Shown one piece after another: positions 23,141 through 34,413 of a stretch of 64,000 bases of DNA (positions are counted from its first letter, which is position 1; each line of letters opens with the position of its first letter). Made by a program: the position numbers and the translations under genes. The DNA comes from Lomentospora prolificans (lineage: Eukaryota > Ascomycota > Sordariomycetes > Microascales > Microascaceae), in the NCBI GenBank assembly GCA_029532625.1, contig JARFXM010000010.1, forward strand, positions 1,798,001 to 1,862,000, given 5' to 3'. The notes below the pieces were generated by a model. The model was not told the DNA's origin and did not search any database. It worked only from the letters and a program-made list of their open reading frames with translations.

Positions 23141-24459
23141 GCGCTCGGCCTCCCCGAAAGTATACCCATCCCAGGCCTACTACGGCCTCTACTATAACAA
23201 CAATCAGGAAAAGGAGTGATGAGTCGGGAGCCACCGGTCAGCCAGCATGGCCCAAGCATCTTGTTTCAATTACCTGTACAATACATGTAGGAGCTTGCGA
23301 GGTGTTTTATGTTTTCCCCTTTTGTGTCTACTTATATCAACCTATCATTTTTTTTTCTTGGTTCTCTTTGTGATTATTCTGGGAGGGTCGCCAGGCGCAT
23401 CATTTTGGCCAACAGGAACACACACACCACTCTTGAACGTTGAAAAAAGGGAAGGGAATTTTTGGCGGGATGAGGTTTTGTTTCTTTAACCCTTCATGTA
23501 CGGATTATAGAAAGAGGAGCATGGCATCTTAGAAAAGTCCTCTATACCCAGACGGGAAAGATTGGGCAACTGTTTAATCTGAAGAACTTATGTACACCAT
23601 CAAACCTCTTGCCATGTGTTGTCAGAGCGGGTTCGATACTCTGGCGAAGTTGATGGCTTATCCTAGAAGTTGGCAAATGCTCGGGGACGCCACCAGACCA
23701 ATGACATCGTGGTTCAACACCCACTCAAGCTACGTCGCCGCATCAACACATGCGCCTAAGTTCTTATATAGAATCAGAACCACATCTAAAGCAAGGAAAG
23801 AAGCAAAAGGCGAGGGCGAGAGCGAGAGCGAGAGAGAGAGAGAGAGAGAGAAGGGGGCGGGGGAGAGAGGCCAAAAACACCTACAGGGTTCCGTCGGTCG
23901 TCACTCGACCAACTTGTATACAAGTCTAGCGTCATGGATTCTTTGACAGGACTGCCGTACACTTAGGCTAGGCATTAGGTTCCACAACATTGGGGGTAGT
24001 CGAGAGCGTTAAGCATATCACTTGATATTGTTCCAATTGCCTTTTCCAGGGAGCGCATAGCCCATGATAAGAAAGGCGTAAAGCTCTTAAAACCACCGCG
24101 TAGGAAATCATGTCTGCTTAGCTTCTACTCATACCGAGATTGATGGCGTCATCGGCCAACTGTCCGCGATCGCCGAGCTTCGTGTTCTACTCATCTACTG
24201 CAATACATACACCCACTGTGAATCGCAGGTGGGTGACTGGGCGAAGGAGAGCTAGAGGCCAGAGTTGCCCCGGTTCTCAAGGATGCGATGATGGGTATTC
24301 CGACCTTGCTATCCCCTCGTCCTCAATTCCGAAACGATTGATTGCTCTAGAATACCCTTGCTATAACTTGGAATCGGTCAAATTCATTTCCGCACAGATA
24401 TATGCTAAGAACGACAAGAACCATAAGTCGCCCCAGCCTGCTTGAGAATATATGCGACT
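23141..24459. other. Intergenic region with AG microsatellite
   Basis: 1.3 kb without recognisable coding sequence. It includes the GA/GCGA microsatellite at 23811-23851. Plus-strand frames here are short and without family features. Confidence 0.5.
23811..23851. repeat. GAGCGA / GA microsatellite
   Basis: GCGAGA-type hexamers grade into an uninterrupted (GA)n of about ten units. Confidence 0.9.
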
Positions 24460-25120
24460 TCATCCTTCTCCCGTCTCAACAGTCTCTTCAGTTCTAGGAT
24501 CATAAAATATCCACTTTACGTCCTCTCTAGACATGTCCATTTCTGAAGCCTGCAGAGTGGTCACAAATAGTCCGTTCTCTAACTTGAGATTTACCTCTGC
24601 CCCAACCTCCACAAGGAATGCGGTGATCTCAACAACCCTTCCCCAGTACGCAGCAGCAGCAAGGGCGCTGCAATAAGACCCAGCCTGTAACACTTGATTT
24701 CACATCTGCCTTGAGTTCTAGGACCAGGAACTTGACAGCTTCGGTATTCCCACAGGCAGTAGCAGCGGCAGCAAGGGCACTGCCGTACTCCCCAGTTTGC
24801 AGCACCTGGCTCACATCTGCCTTGCCTTCCTGGACCAAGAACTTCACCCGGAAATTCCGTGCAATGATGTGAGCCACATAGCAACCCAGGGTATCCGGGT
24901 TGTATTCAGCAACTGCTGGATTTCTTTTGAAATATAAGACTATGTGAGGTCGCGCCTGCCATTCATGAGGATCGTGAGTTGCCTCAACAGCTGTTGTCCA
25001 ATGCTCGAGCTTCGATCCCCAGAGTCTGCGGCTAAAGGCGCTGCATTCCTTTTTGCAACAAATCAGACCTTTCCGGGTCCCTTTCCAACATAACATGCCA
25101 TTCGAAAGCAAGGCTCGCAT
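24460..25120 (-). pseudogene. Truncated, frameshifted ankyrin-repeat gene fragment
   Basis: Two overlapping minus-strand frames encode consecutive ankyrin-type repeats. One contains GCYVAHIIARNFRVKFLVQE and GEYGSALAAAATACGNTEAV; the next contains GSYCSALAAAAYWGRVVEIT and GAEVNLKLEN. The register changes near 24690. The preceding repeat shows that the same VLQxG motif should follow there but is one base off. There is no start region or upstream effector domain; the sequence before 25120 does not resemble one. This repeat style, with large uncharged Ala blocks, is typical of the C-termini of fungal NACHT or other NLR-like ankyrin proteins. I infer a decayed remnant of such a gene. It might instead be the last exon of a gene with many introns, but no upstream exons were found. 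Confidence 0.65.
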
Positions 25121-25680
25121 CGTAATAAGGATTTCTAGTCCGTTTCAATCGCGATGGTACGCAGGCCTCTATCCATTCCCCGATTCCCCTTGGTCCGTAG
25201 CATTCTCAACTCAGCACTTCTTCACCTCAAATCCCGAATGTCCCATTATATCCCGTAAACAAGGATCTCCCTTGCCCGAACCGGCATGGCTCAGGAACAT
25301 TGCCCACCTTCCCCGCATCCACTTTATATTTCGTCGGCTATATTACCGCACTCTCGCCAGGGCCGCATCAATAGCACACCAACACGGGATCACCGCATAT
25401 TGCGCTTCCCCTCATCCCCCAATTGCTCACTCTTTGCGTGGAAGTGTTCTTCTGCCAGGGTAATAAAGAAATCGGAGTATAGTCTCGCGTCGGGCCATCT
25501 GGGGCCGCGCCGCCATTACCCATAAAGCAATGGCAGCTCTTGCTCCCGTCGATTGACGGGACTTCCTTTCTCCTTCTACCCCGTAAGCACTTAGGCTAGC
25601 CCCTTTCCACTTTCTCGGGCTTCTCTTTTGACCAATTCTGCCAAGGCACCTAGAAGGAAGAGAATAAAAAGGTAGTCACG
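25121..25680. other. Region upstream of the GMC oxidoreductase gene
   Basis: 560 bp with no recognised gene. The last 150 bp are C/T-rich, as expected for a promoter and 5' leader. Confidence 0.45.
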
Positions 25681-27982
25681 ATGCGGACCACCGTGCTGGG
25701 AATCGCTGCCGTCGTTACGACCCTACTGTCCGTCGTCTCGGGCCGTCCCCACGAGCTCCGCGGGGCCAAGATCCTGCACAGGGCCGAAGAGGTCGACGAG
25801 GAGTACGACTACGTTATCGTCGGCGCTGGAACCGCAGGATTGACCGTTGCGGACCGACTCACTGCCGATGGAAAGAGTAAGTCTGCGTGTCCTCCTAACT
25901 ACATAATTGCGCGACCTAACGAAGCGAAGCTACTGTCCTCGTCATCGAGTACTGCCATGTCAGTAAGTGAACTCTTCCCATTGACTGTCCCCAAAGGCAA
26001 GGCTAACACACTCCCCAGTCTCCGACGAAGTCACCCGCGCCGGTGGCGGCCGAAACTTCAATGACCCAGGCATCCGCTACAACATCACCTCCGTCGAGCA
26101 GCCCGACATGCACAACCGTACCCAGCAGGTGCGTATTGGTTGCTGCGTCGGTGGAAGCTCCGCAATTAACGGCATGGTAGCCGTGCGCGGTACGCGCAGC
26201 GAGTACGACGGTTGGGCGGAACTCGGAGGTCCAGACTCGACTTGGAACTGGGAGGGAGTGATCCCCTACTTCCGAAAGGCCATGCATTTTACACCACCTG
26301 AAGAAGAGCTGGCCAAGACTTTCAATATTACTTGGGATCCTGATGCGTGGGGCATGGAGGAAGACACTCACATCTATGCCTCTTTCCCGACCTACCAGAA
26401 CCCCAGTATCAGTAGGTCTACCCCATTTCGCCCAGCAAATCCGTATAGCTGATCCAAGATTCTAGTCCCCATGTACAACGCCATGGCCAAGATGCCTCGC
26501 ATAGACATCCCCCTCGACGGCGCCAACGGCAACAACGGACTCTTCTGGTTCCCCTCCAGCCTCGACCCAAACACCTACTGGCGCTCCTACGCCCGAACAG
26601 GTCACTACGACGGCATCATCGATGAGCGCGACAACCTCAGCGTCATCACGCGCCACAAGGTCCGCCGCATCCTCTTCGACGACGACCTCTCCGCCACGGG
26701 CGTCGAGTTCTTCCCGCGCGACGTCGACGCCGACGCCGAGGAGGAAGGCCCCATCACCAAGACCGTCAAGGCTAAGAAGGAGGTCATCCTCTCCGCCGGA
26801 ACGGTGCATACGCCGCAGATTCTCCAGCTGAGCGGTATCGGCCCCAAAGATCTCCTCGAGGAGGCCGGCATCGACGTCCTCGTCGACCTGCCCGGCGTGG
26901 GCCAAAACTTCCAGGACCACGCGTACCTGAGCGTCGGGTACCGCTGGAACAACGGCGCGCCCCCGGTCCCCAACGTGACCATCGACGGCGACCCGCGCAC
27001 GGGGTCCTCCCCCAACCTCGGTGCCTGGATCGGTTTGCCCACCATGACTGAGGAATTTGAAGAGATTGCCTCTCGCTACGAGGCTCAGGACCCCGCCGAT
27101 TTCCTCCCGGCCAACTCGCACCCTTGGGTTGTTGCCGGCTACGCAGACTTCCAGAAGCTCCATGCTAAGCTCCTGCGCAGCAAGAACACTAACATCCTCT
27201 GGTATCCTCTCGGAGGCAGTCCCGGCGGCATCGTCATGAGCATGCATGTCGTCAGCCACGGGACCATCAACATCGACCCCACGGACCCGGAGAACGAGCC
27301 GATTGTCGACTATCGCGCTCTCTCGAACCCCATTGACATGGATATTATGGTGGAGAATATTCGCTTCTTACGAAAGTATATGGCCAGTGAGGATTTCGCC
27401 GAGTATGAGCCCATGGAAACGATGCCTGGCATCGATGTCGAGGGCGAGGATTTGAAAGAGTGGATCCGGGACGTCATTATCCCGACCAACTTCCATCCTA
27501 TTGCAACGGCGGCGAAGAAGCCCAAGGAGAAGGGTGGTGTTGTGGATGAGGAGCTCTTGGTGCATGATGTGAAGAAGTTGAGAGTCGTGGATGGGTCGAT
27601 TATGCCGCTTTTGCCGGGGGCGAACACGCAGCAGCCCGTCTACATGCTTGCTGAGAAGGTGAGTTCCAAGAGAGATTACCATTATGGTGATGGCGTGTAC
27701 TGACTTTGAGTTTAGGCTGTTGATCTCATCAAGGCTCGCAATGGCGGAGACGCCAAGGCTGAAGAGCCCGAGGCTCCGGAGGAAGAACAAGCCCCTGTTG
27801 AGGAACCCGAGGCTCCCAGTGAGGAGCCTGAGGAGCCGGTTGAAGAAGCTCCTGAAGAGGAAGCCCCGGAAGAGCCCGAGGAACCAGTCGAGGAAACTCC
27901 CGAGGAGCCTGAAGAGGAGGCCCCAGAAGAAGAACCGGTCGAAGAGGAGCCTATCGTCGAAGAACCCAAAGAAGACGAGTAG
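25681..27982 (+). CDS. Secreted GMC-family FAD oxidoreductase with acidic Pro/Glu C-terminal tail
   Basis: Five exons (25681-25876, 25930-25962, 26019-26411, 26466-27658, 27716-27982) give 693 residues; exon 2 is only 33 nt. Residues 1-21 are a signal peptide. YDYVIVGAGTAGLTVADRL (43-60) is the FAD dinucleotide motif. GGSSAINGMVAVRG (near 121) is GMC signature 1, and GTVHTPQILQLSGIG is signature 2. The catalytic His lies in NFHPIATAAK (about 552), and the second active-site position reads NTQQPVYM (about 594). The family includes glucose and aryl-alcohol oxidases, choline dehydrogenases and cellobiose-dehydrogenase flavodomains; the substrate cannot be named. Residues 606-693, the last exon, are almost wholly Glu/Pro with few other residues, an addition not usual for GMC enzymes. 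Convergent with the F-box-like gene. Confidence 0.9.
27776..27979 (+). repeat. Degenerate GAG/CCN coding repeat for Glu/Pro tail
   Basis: Irregular repeats of codons for EEP, EEAPEE and PVEE units. The same DNA read in reverse gives an open Ser/Gly-rich frame, which is a composition artefact and not a gene. Confidence 0.75.
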
Positions 27983-28263
27983 GTGCACAATCATCCCTCA
28001 CCATGAAAGCCGGGATAAAAAGTACAAACATCAATGTATTTCATTGTGCGCTGCCTATGTCCTGTATCTAGAGTTCAAGTGTACAAGAAACAGATATATC
28101 TTTAATTACGGCGGAAGAAAACCCCCTCTCTAGCCGGTAATATGTTGATATGCAAACGAGCGAAAGAATGCGAATGCGATGTGAAGCTCCATGTACCAAC
28201 TGCTTGTGAGCCCTTCCCGTTGCCCGCAAGGTACGGAAGAGGAAAAGAACCCGCTTATATGGG

Positions 28264-29499
28264 CTATTCCAAGTCTATCAACGCCTTCGCTGTGAAAAGG
28301 ACAGAAAGGAAAAAAAAAAAAAAAGGGCATCGTACAAGTCACAAGCCCCAAGAGAGTCTAAAGGGAAGAAGAGTGAACGTGAACGCTGATTCGAAAGCCC
28401 ATTACACGCGCTGAGCCGGAAGACACTTACTCGGTGGCGCCCACCCAGCAACCTCCCTGCTTGGACCCCTTGTACAGCTCTTGCCACCGCCGCCCAAGTA
28501 CCTCGACGCGGCATCGAGGTCCCACAAGGTCCCATTCTCAAGGTTCCTAGCTAGCCACCTCTTACGGATCTGGCCAACGTCATCGGGCAAGCCCTGGCCG
28601 AAGAAGCGAAACTTCATGCACTCGTCGGGATCGAGTTCATCCCACTTGGACATAAGGTAGATATCCTCAGTGTACCAATACCCAGCGACGGCAACAGTGA
28701 ATTTCTTCTGCAAGTTAGGGCTATCGCGCCTCATGGAGTTGAAGTAGACCTCTTTGACATTGACGCGAAGGGGCGCGTAGATGCCGGGTTTGGGTTCCAT
28801 AAACCAGACAAACTCAAGCTTGCGCAACCTCGCAATGTTCCACCAGAGCCAGTGGTCGGCCAACGGCACGTGGAAGAGCATGAGACGCCTGAGATTCGGC
28901 CATGCGGCCCATATATCGGTGGTGGCCTCGGACGTGGAGAGCTGGGGGTACTCTGCGAGGCAGACAAACTCCTCGAGGTTAACAAGGCTCTCGAAGCCGT
29001 CACGCAGGACCTGGCGAACGTTGAGACGATCGTCGAAGCGGTCGAGGCTGGAAAAGGGCATGTCTATGACTAGCCGGCGCAGGGTGTCCGCCACGTGGTG
29101 GCAGAGTTCGTTGACCCAACAGGCGGTGGGAAGGTCATCTAGGCTACGGCCGAACGGCGCGAGATAGAGCGAGGTGACGTTTTTCCAGGACAAGGCCGGA
29201 TCGAGGCTGTAGCGGGGTTCGTTGATCGAGCGGAGGATGCGATGGAGCTGGGCCCTCGACTCGATGGAGGGGCTATGCCTGCGCAGGAGCAGCGTTGCCA
29301 GGCGGTAGGTTGAGCGGCAGACGAGGGTGAAGGAGAGGAGGAGGCGGGAGCGCGGGTCGTCACGGCGGAGGAGAGCGTCGGGAGATTCGGGGACAATGAA
29401 TTCGATTATGTGGAGGAGGAGTTCTATGGGGAGGCGAGGAGTGGTGATCGCCTTGGCGGCGTCTGGCGCCATAATGGGCTCCATGGAGGGGACTGGCAT
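28264..29499 (-). CDS. F-box-like protein of unknown specificity
   Basis: Exon 29499-28431 and a proposed 26-nt last exon 28289-28264 give 364 residues ending ALIDLE. The N-terminus has TPRLPIELLLHIIEFIVPES followed by LVCRSTYRLATLLL, the Leu-Pro and hydrophobic spacing of an F-box. The rest has spaced Leu/Trp segments (NLEEFVCLAEYP, NLRRLMLFHVPLADHWLWW) like the degenerate LRR-type part of ascomycete F-box proteins. If so, it would recruit an unknown target to an SCF ubiquitin ligase. The last intron is inferred from a gtaagt donor just before the end of the open frame and a pyrimidine-rich cag acceptor. Reading through instead gives a stop 13 codons later. An ATG at 29709 is also in frame, but its 70-residue extension is not conserved-looking. 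Confidence 0.75.
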
Positions 29500-32400
29500 T
29501 GTTTTGGAAGAAGAAGCTTCAGGGTCTATACATTGATTGAGGGAGAAAGTAAGACGCCCAGAGGAAGGTGGGAATGGGGTAGTATCAGCTGAAGTGAAGG
29601 CTGCCTTGGCTCGCAGAGAGGAGCAACTGATGTCTATATGAGGAATACAAGGGGCCGATGGTGATAATGAGGGTGGTCTGCCTTTATGGCATGTGGTGGA
29701 AGCTGACAATACATCAATGCGATGAATTATGATGGGTCGTCATGAAAAAAGCACACGACACTAGGTGCTGGATCAATAGTTTGGAAGCTTAGATTGCTTT
29801 GAAGCAGCTGAGGATGGAGAGGGGAGAAAGGTCAAGAAAGGTGGAAGAAGTGAGAATGTTAAGAGGTGGGGTTGTTCCTGTTATCTTGACTTTTACAGAG
29901 AGAGCCAAAGAAAAGAGCAGGAAATTCATCATGGAGACACGAAGATGATGCACGGAAGGGTAAGAAAAAGAGGCCAGGAGCAACCCAAGGTTCTTTCCTG
30001 CTCAAGAGTCACTAAGAATATACATTTGTATTGGATTCTTCATGGGAAATGCGCACTTTGTTTCTCTTGACAGAGTGAATCCAACAGCCCGGCTGCCCCA
30101 ACTATGGGTCTTGATTTCATCCGATTGGCCTGGAAAAGTAGCATTTTATTTTTGGGAGTGAAATGTGATGCCGTCATAGCTGGTTCGAGGTTATCAGGCC
30201 GCAGAATATCAGTCCCAGAAAGGCTTAAGTTGTCTTGGGCCAGCATGGGTTCAGGCTGGCCTGGACCCATGTCCGCCGCTGGCCTCTCCGTCGTCGCACC
30301 CGTTCCACCCACCAGAGCAAAAACAGCGCAGGCACCCACCATCTCCAGGAGCTGGCGGGGACAGGCGACAAGGATGTGGTCGTTGAGAGATGATCTATCT
30401 TGTACCAGGTGGGCGGCAATTCAGAGATTCCGATCGCATCTGACCTGATGCTGAGGTTTGACTTCGGGGCAATTGGGCAAGTGGACGTTCCCTGCTAATT
30501 CTTGAAGCACTAGCTTGACGACTTCCGAAGATCAGGGGGGGTTTAGCGCCGTTCGCTGCCCACGGGAGGAACACAGTATTATTACAGACTAAAACTACCA
30601 TCCATGAACAGGCGCAAGCTGCGACATGGAGGCTGGTCTGGCCATCACGATGATGGCGGACTTCTGGCACTTGGCGGGGTTATGGCATGTCTTCACCGAG
30701 ACGCCCAGAACGGGTAAGCACAACCAGGTATAAAGGAAAAGAACCGAAAACGGCCAACGGCATTTCTGCCAGCAGTATCCGAGTTTAGTTTGCTTCGAGG
30801 GATGGATTAATCAAGGGCGCGCTCTATTAGCCTGCCCCTTCCTTGGAGAGAAACCCTCCAACCAGGTCGAGTTTGTCTTCTCCGCATTTCGCATCGAGAC
30901 AATAGTGCCGCTATTGGGCACCCTTGGCGGAGCATTCATGCAGAAGAGAGAGCACGCACAGAGCCAGCCAGCGGGAATCGGAGACGGCTATCACGGTTCT
31001 GTTTTATCTGTGCGGGTCCTAGTCGGGGTTGAGTCTTTTGACACCTTTGACATCTAGAATGCTCGTTCTTCTAGGGCGTCTGTCTTATTTGTTATATTGT
31101 CTCTCTCCGCGAGAAGAGCCACTGTCATTTCTGCTAACCGCATGCAACCTTGAGATACTGAAAATGGCAGATGGGAGGCAATATACACAGCGGTACCTTG
31201 CATCTTCCAGAGATGGAATCCATGGGACATCTCGATCCCAGACGAGGATCAGATCGGGACTCAATGTGACTGGATACTCGCGAGGAAAGAGTGTCCGGAG
31301 ATTGTTAAGAATGAGCCCGTTAAGGTTGTTACGTTCAAGATGAACCAAACAGGCATTCCTGGCTGGTAATAGATTCCCAATCCCCGTCCGCCTCGTATCC
31401 CAACCTGTCCTTCAACCCCTGCCCGGTCTAGGGATTTTTGCCTTTTGCTATTCTTTGCCGTTGCTTCACTAAAAGCGGAGACTTTTTCTGGAGACAGCAA
31501 GACCGCCGGCGGGCTCGACCACCAGCACATTTTCTTTTCTCACTCCTCGCTGGCATTAAGCCGTTGCAACATCTCCAGCTTTCCTCCACACCCCCAATTC
31601 CCTCAGCCGACTGACTACCTCGTGCTTACCTCGAGCTACTGGGTAATATCTTGTTCTTCCCCTCTCCGCAGCCGGCTAACCCACATCGAGGGTATATTGC
31701 CCTCTTAAAACTCGAAAAGCTTTCTGTTTCTCCATCCGCCATTGTCTCCCCCACTCACGTCAGTTTGTTCCTTCCCGAATAGGGCCAGGAGCAATTTTTG
31801 GCCTGCCGTGTTTGTGTTTCCCTCCCCGACGCTACCCTCACATTCCACCACCATTTTTTCCCGCTTCACTTCCCTTGCGAAACCGCGGCTCAGCCGCGAT
31901 TCTCATTGCTAATCCACATTTGTCCATCTTCCCTTTGCTTCACCGACTCCAACAATCTCGGTTCAAACCACGAATCCGAACTCTACTTCGGCAGCGACCC
32001 TTGATATGAAGAATCTGCGTTGCTAAAAGGAAACTACCGACCCTCGTCTTATCTCGCATTTCTTTCCCCGGATTCTCTACACCGCCGACAGAGCTACTCT
32101 TTTTCCCGATCCACTTAGCTATGATCTAGCAACCGACCTATCCGAGACTCCCGGCAGTCGTATACTCCTCCCTTTTTGCCGATCCGAACCCGCTTCTCTA
32201 CAGAACCCCTAATCCGGGGAAGAACGAAGAGGAAGAGAAAAAAATCCTAAGCTCCCTCGACAAAAAGACCCGTCCATCTCGCACCCCTTCCCCGTACGCG
32301 ACGCCTACTTGTTCAATTGCACGTTCCGTCCCGCGAAAAAAAAAAAAAAAAAAAAATCGGCGGCTACCCGTGAAACCCAGGCCGGCCGCCGTCCTTCGTC

Positions 32401-32502
32401 CTACGTGCCACGACCCCCACAGACACCTCTCACAAATATATATTTCTCACCCAGACGAGAGACTATAGATATTTCGGTACATCGTATACACATACACCCC
32501 CA
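29500..32502. other. Long intergenic region upstream of the ubiquitin protease gene
   Basis: 3 kb between divergent genes without a recognised coding region. From about 31540 to 32500 the plus strand is C/T-rich with many TTCCC and CTCC patches, resembling a promoter plus long leader. An A19 run lies at 32338-32356. Confidence 0.5.
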
Positions 32503-34413
32503 ATGGCCAAGAACGCCTCGGTGATAACCTACGCCGCTGGCGCAGGCCTCGCCGCCATCGCCCTCGTCTACGTCTTCGGCCCCACCTACCTCATCGACGA
32601 ATCCCCCAACGGCTCCCGCCGCTCCTCACACGCCGTTGGCCTCCGCAATATCGGCAACGACTGCTTCATCAACTCCGACCTGCAGGCCCTCGCCGGTCTC
32701 GGCGAGCTGCGGCTGTACCTCATCCGGGAGACCCACCGCCGCGCCATCGATGCAGACGTTTATGAGGCCCTTGTACGGCCCTCGCGATCGGCCGACGCGC
32801 CGTCCAATTTTGGCGGCAAGGAGCTAAAAGAATGGCAGATTCGGAGTTTGCAGGCCGGCTCTGTGACGGCTGGTCTGAAGGATATACTGGATAAGCTGAA
32901 CGAGAGGCCCATCTCGAAAAAGGCCATCTCGCCGAGGGGTTTCGTGGCAGTACTGGAGGGAGCGTTTGGCCAGACTATCAATCGCCAGCAGCAGGATGCG
33001 CAAGAGTTTCTCCAGCTACTAGTCGAGAGGTTACAGGATGAATATAACGCAGGAAAGAGGGCGAGAGCTTATGCCCGGAGGGAACAGAACAGGAGGAAAC
33101 TCGCAGAGCTGGCAAATGGGACTGAGAATGACACATCGCCGTCTGAAAACGAGGGTTCCGGACATGAGGGGCTACAGCTCCCGCACGAGGATGAAGAAGA
33201 CGAGGAACACGACTTCCCCCTAGAAGGCGAGCGCGAAGCCCAATCCGAGTGCACGACATGCGGCTTCAAAACGACACCCCGGAAAGAGGTTTTTTGCATG
33301 CTCACCCTTTCCGTCCCGCAAGTCTCCCACACCACGCTCGACGCCTGCTTCGACGGGCTCTTCAAGACGGAGCACATACCCGACTACAAATGCGACAAGT
33401 GTCGCCTCCTGCACGCCCGCAAGCTCCTCGCCTCCGACCTCTCCAAGCTTCCGCCTACCCCCTCCGACGCCTCCGGCTCCGCCGAGGACCCCCGCGCCAT
33501 CATGCAGAACGCTCTCGACAGGCTCGACGAGTCCATCAAGAACGACCCCGAGAACCCGCCCAAGGACGTGCCCCTCCCTGACAGCCGCCACGCGCCCACG
33601 TCGACGATTGCGCGCTCGCACAAGATCACGCGCTTCCCCCGCGTCCTCGTTGTCCACCTCTCCCGCTCCATCTACGACCGCACCTCGCAGAAGAACATGG
33701 CCAAGGTCTCTTTCCCTGAGCAGCTCCGCCTCGGCGGTCTCCGGGAGACGAAGCACTACAGGCTCCTGGCGACCGTCACGCACAAGGGCGGCCACTCTAG
33801 CGGCCACTACCAGTCCTTCCGGAGGCAGGTCGTCGCCGTCAACCCCTACTCAAACCCCCATCTCGCGAGCGGAGTCTACAGCAAGACGGCCACCCCCGCC
33901 GCCACCCCCCGCGTCGGCTCCCTTCGCAGAGGCGTCGGCTCCACCAACACCCCCGTTGATAGCCCCGCTGTCTCCACCCCGGACCTCCTCGCCAACTCCC
34001 ATTCCGTCTCCTCCTCGGGTGAAAGCTCCGTCCTCGACGAGCCTTCCCCGTCTGCCCTCTCCACGACCGCGCCGCCTTCCCCGCAGGTCGGAAACTCGGG
34101 CTTCTCTAAGGCGGCCTCTATCCGCGAAAAGGACAAGTCCGACTCCAGTAGCATACGCTCCGTCGCCGCCTCGGCAATCTCCAGACTCTCGCCCTCCAAA
34201 AGCGCCTCAAACCTGAGCAACGGCGATGTCGCGGGCACCACCAGTGCGCCGTCTCAGCAACAACAGCGCCGGCCCAAGACCATCAAGAAGAAGAGCCAGA
34301 AGTGGTGGAGGATCAACGATGAGAAGGTGAGGGAAGCGCGGACCAGCGAGGTGCTGGATATGGAGAGGGAGGTGTATTTACTCTTTTATGAGCTTGAAGG
34401 CGATGAGATGTGA
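32503..34413 (+). CDS. Membrane-anchored ubiquitin-specific protease (Ubp16/USP30-like)
   Basis: Intronless, 636 residues. Residues 7-27 are a single hydrophobic segment right at the N-terminus, as in yeast Ubp16 and animal USP30, which sit in the mitochondrial outer membrane. The Cys box is GLRNIGNDCFINSDLQAL with the nucleophile at Cys54. The QQQDAQEFLQLL block lies near 162. A zinc ribbon is formed by CTTC near 250 and CDKC near 297. The His box is GGHSSGHYQSF near 429-439. After an inserted Ser/Thr/Pro-rich stretch of about 145 residues the fold resumes with WWRINDEKV and EVYLLFYEL. All catalytic features are present. The Thr usual before the catalytic Cys is Asp here. Predicted to remove ubiquitin from outer-membrane proteins. 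ER anchoring is possible as well. Confidence 0.9.
   Translation: MAKNASVITYAAGAGLAAIALVYVFGPTYLIDESPNGSRRSSHAVGLRNIGNDCFINSDLQALAGLGELRLYLIRETHRRAIDADVYEALVRPSRSADAPSNFGGKELKEWQIRSLQAGSVTAGLKDILDKLNERPISKKAISPRGFVAVLEGAFGQTINRQQQDAQEFLQLLVERLQDEYNAGKRARAYARREQNRRKLAELANGTENDTSPSENEGSGHEGLQLPHEDEEDEEHDFPLEGEREAQSECTTCGFKTTPRKEVFCMLTLSVPQVSHTTLDACFDGLFKTEHIPDYKCDKCRLLHARKLLASDLSKLPPTPSDASGSAEDPRAIMQNALDRLDESIKNDPENPPKDVPLPDSRHAPTSTIARSHKITRFPRVLVVHLSRSIYDRTSQKNMAKVSFPEQLRLGGLRETKHYRLLATVTHKGGHSSGHYQSFRRQVVAVNPYSNPHLASGVYSKTATPAATPRVGSLRRGVGSTNTPVDSPAVSTPDLLANSHSVSSSGESSVLDEPSPSALSTTAPPSPQVGNSGFSKAASIREKDKSDSSSIRSVAASAISRLSPSKSASNLSNGDVAGTTSAPSQQQQRRPKTIKKKSQKWWRINDEKVREARTSEVLDMEREVYLLFYELEGDEM

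Noticed and set aside
23620..23650. GGTTCGATACT, similar to a tRNA T-loop
   Set aside because: No matching A-box, anticodon stem or acceptor stem in the flanks.
26462..27259. 265-codon open frame antisense to the GMC oxidoreductase
   Set aside because: Lies wholly opposite well-supported catalytic exons, is rich in Val/Gly/Glu as expected from the reverse reading of GC-rich codons, and has no family features.
27712..27990. Ser/Gly-repeat minus-strand frame (92 codons) resembling a repeat protein
   Set aside because: It is the reverse reading of the Glu/Pro codon repeat of the GMC tail.
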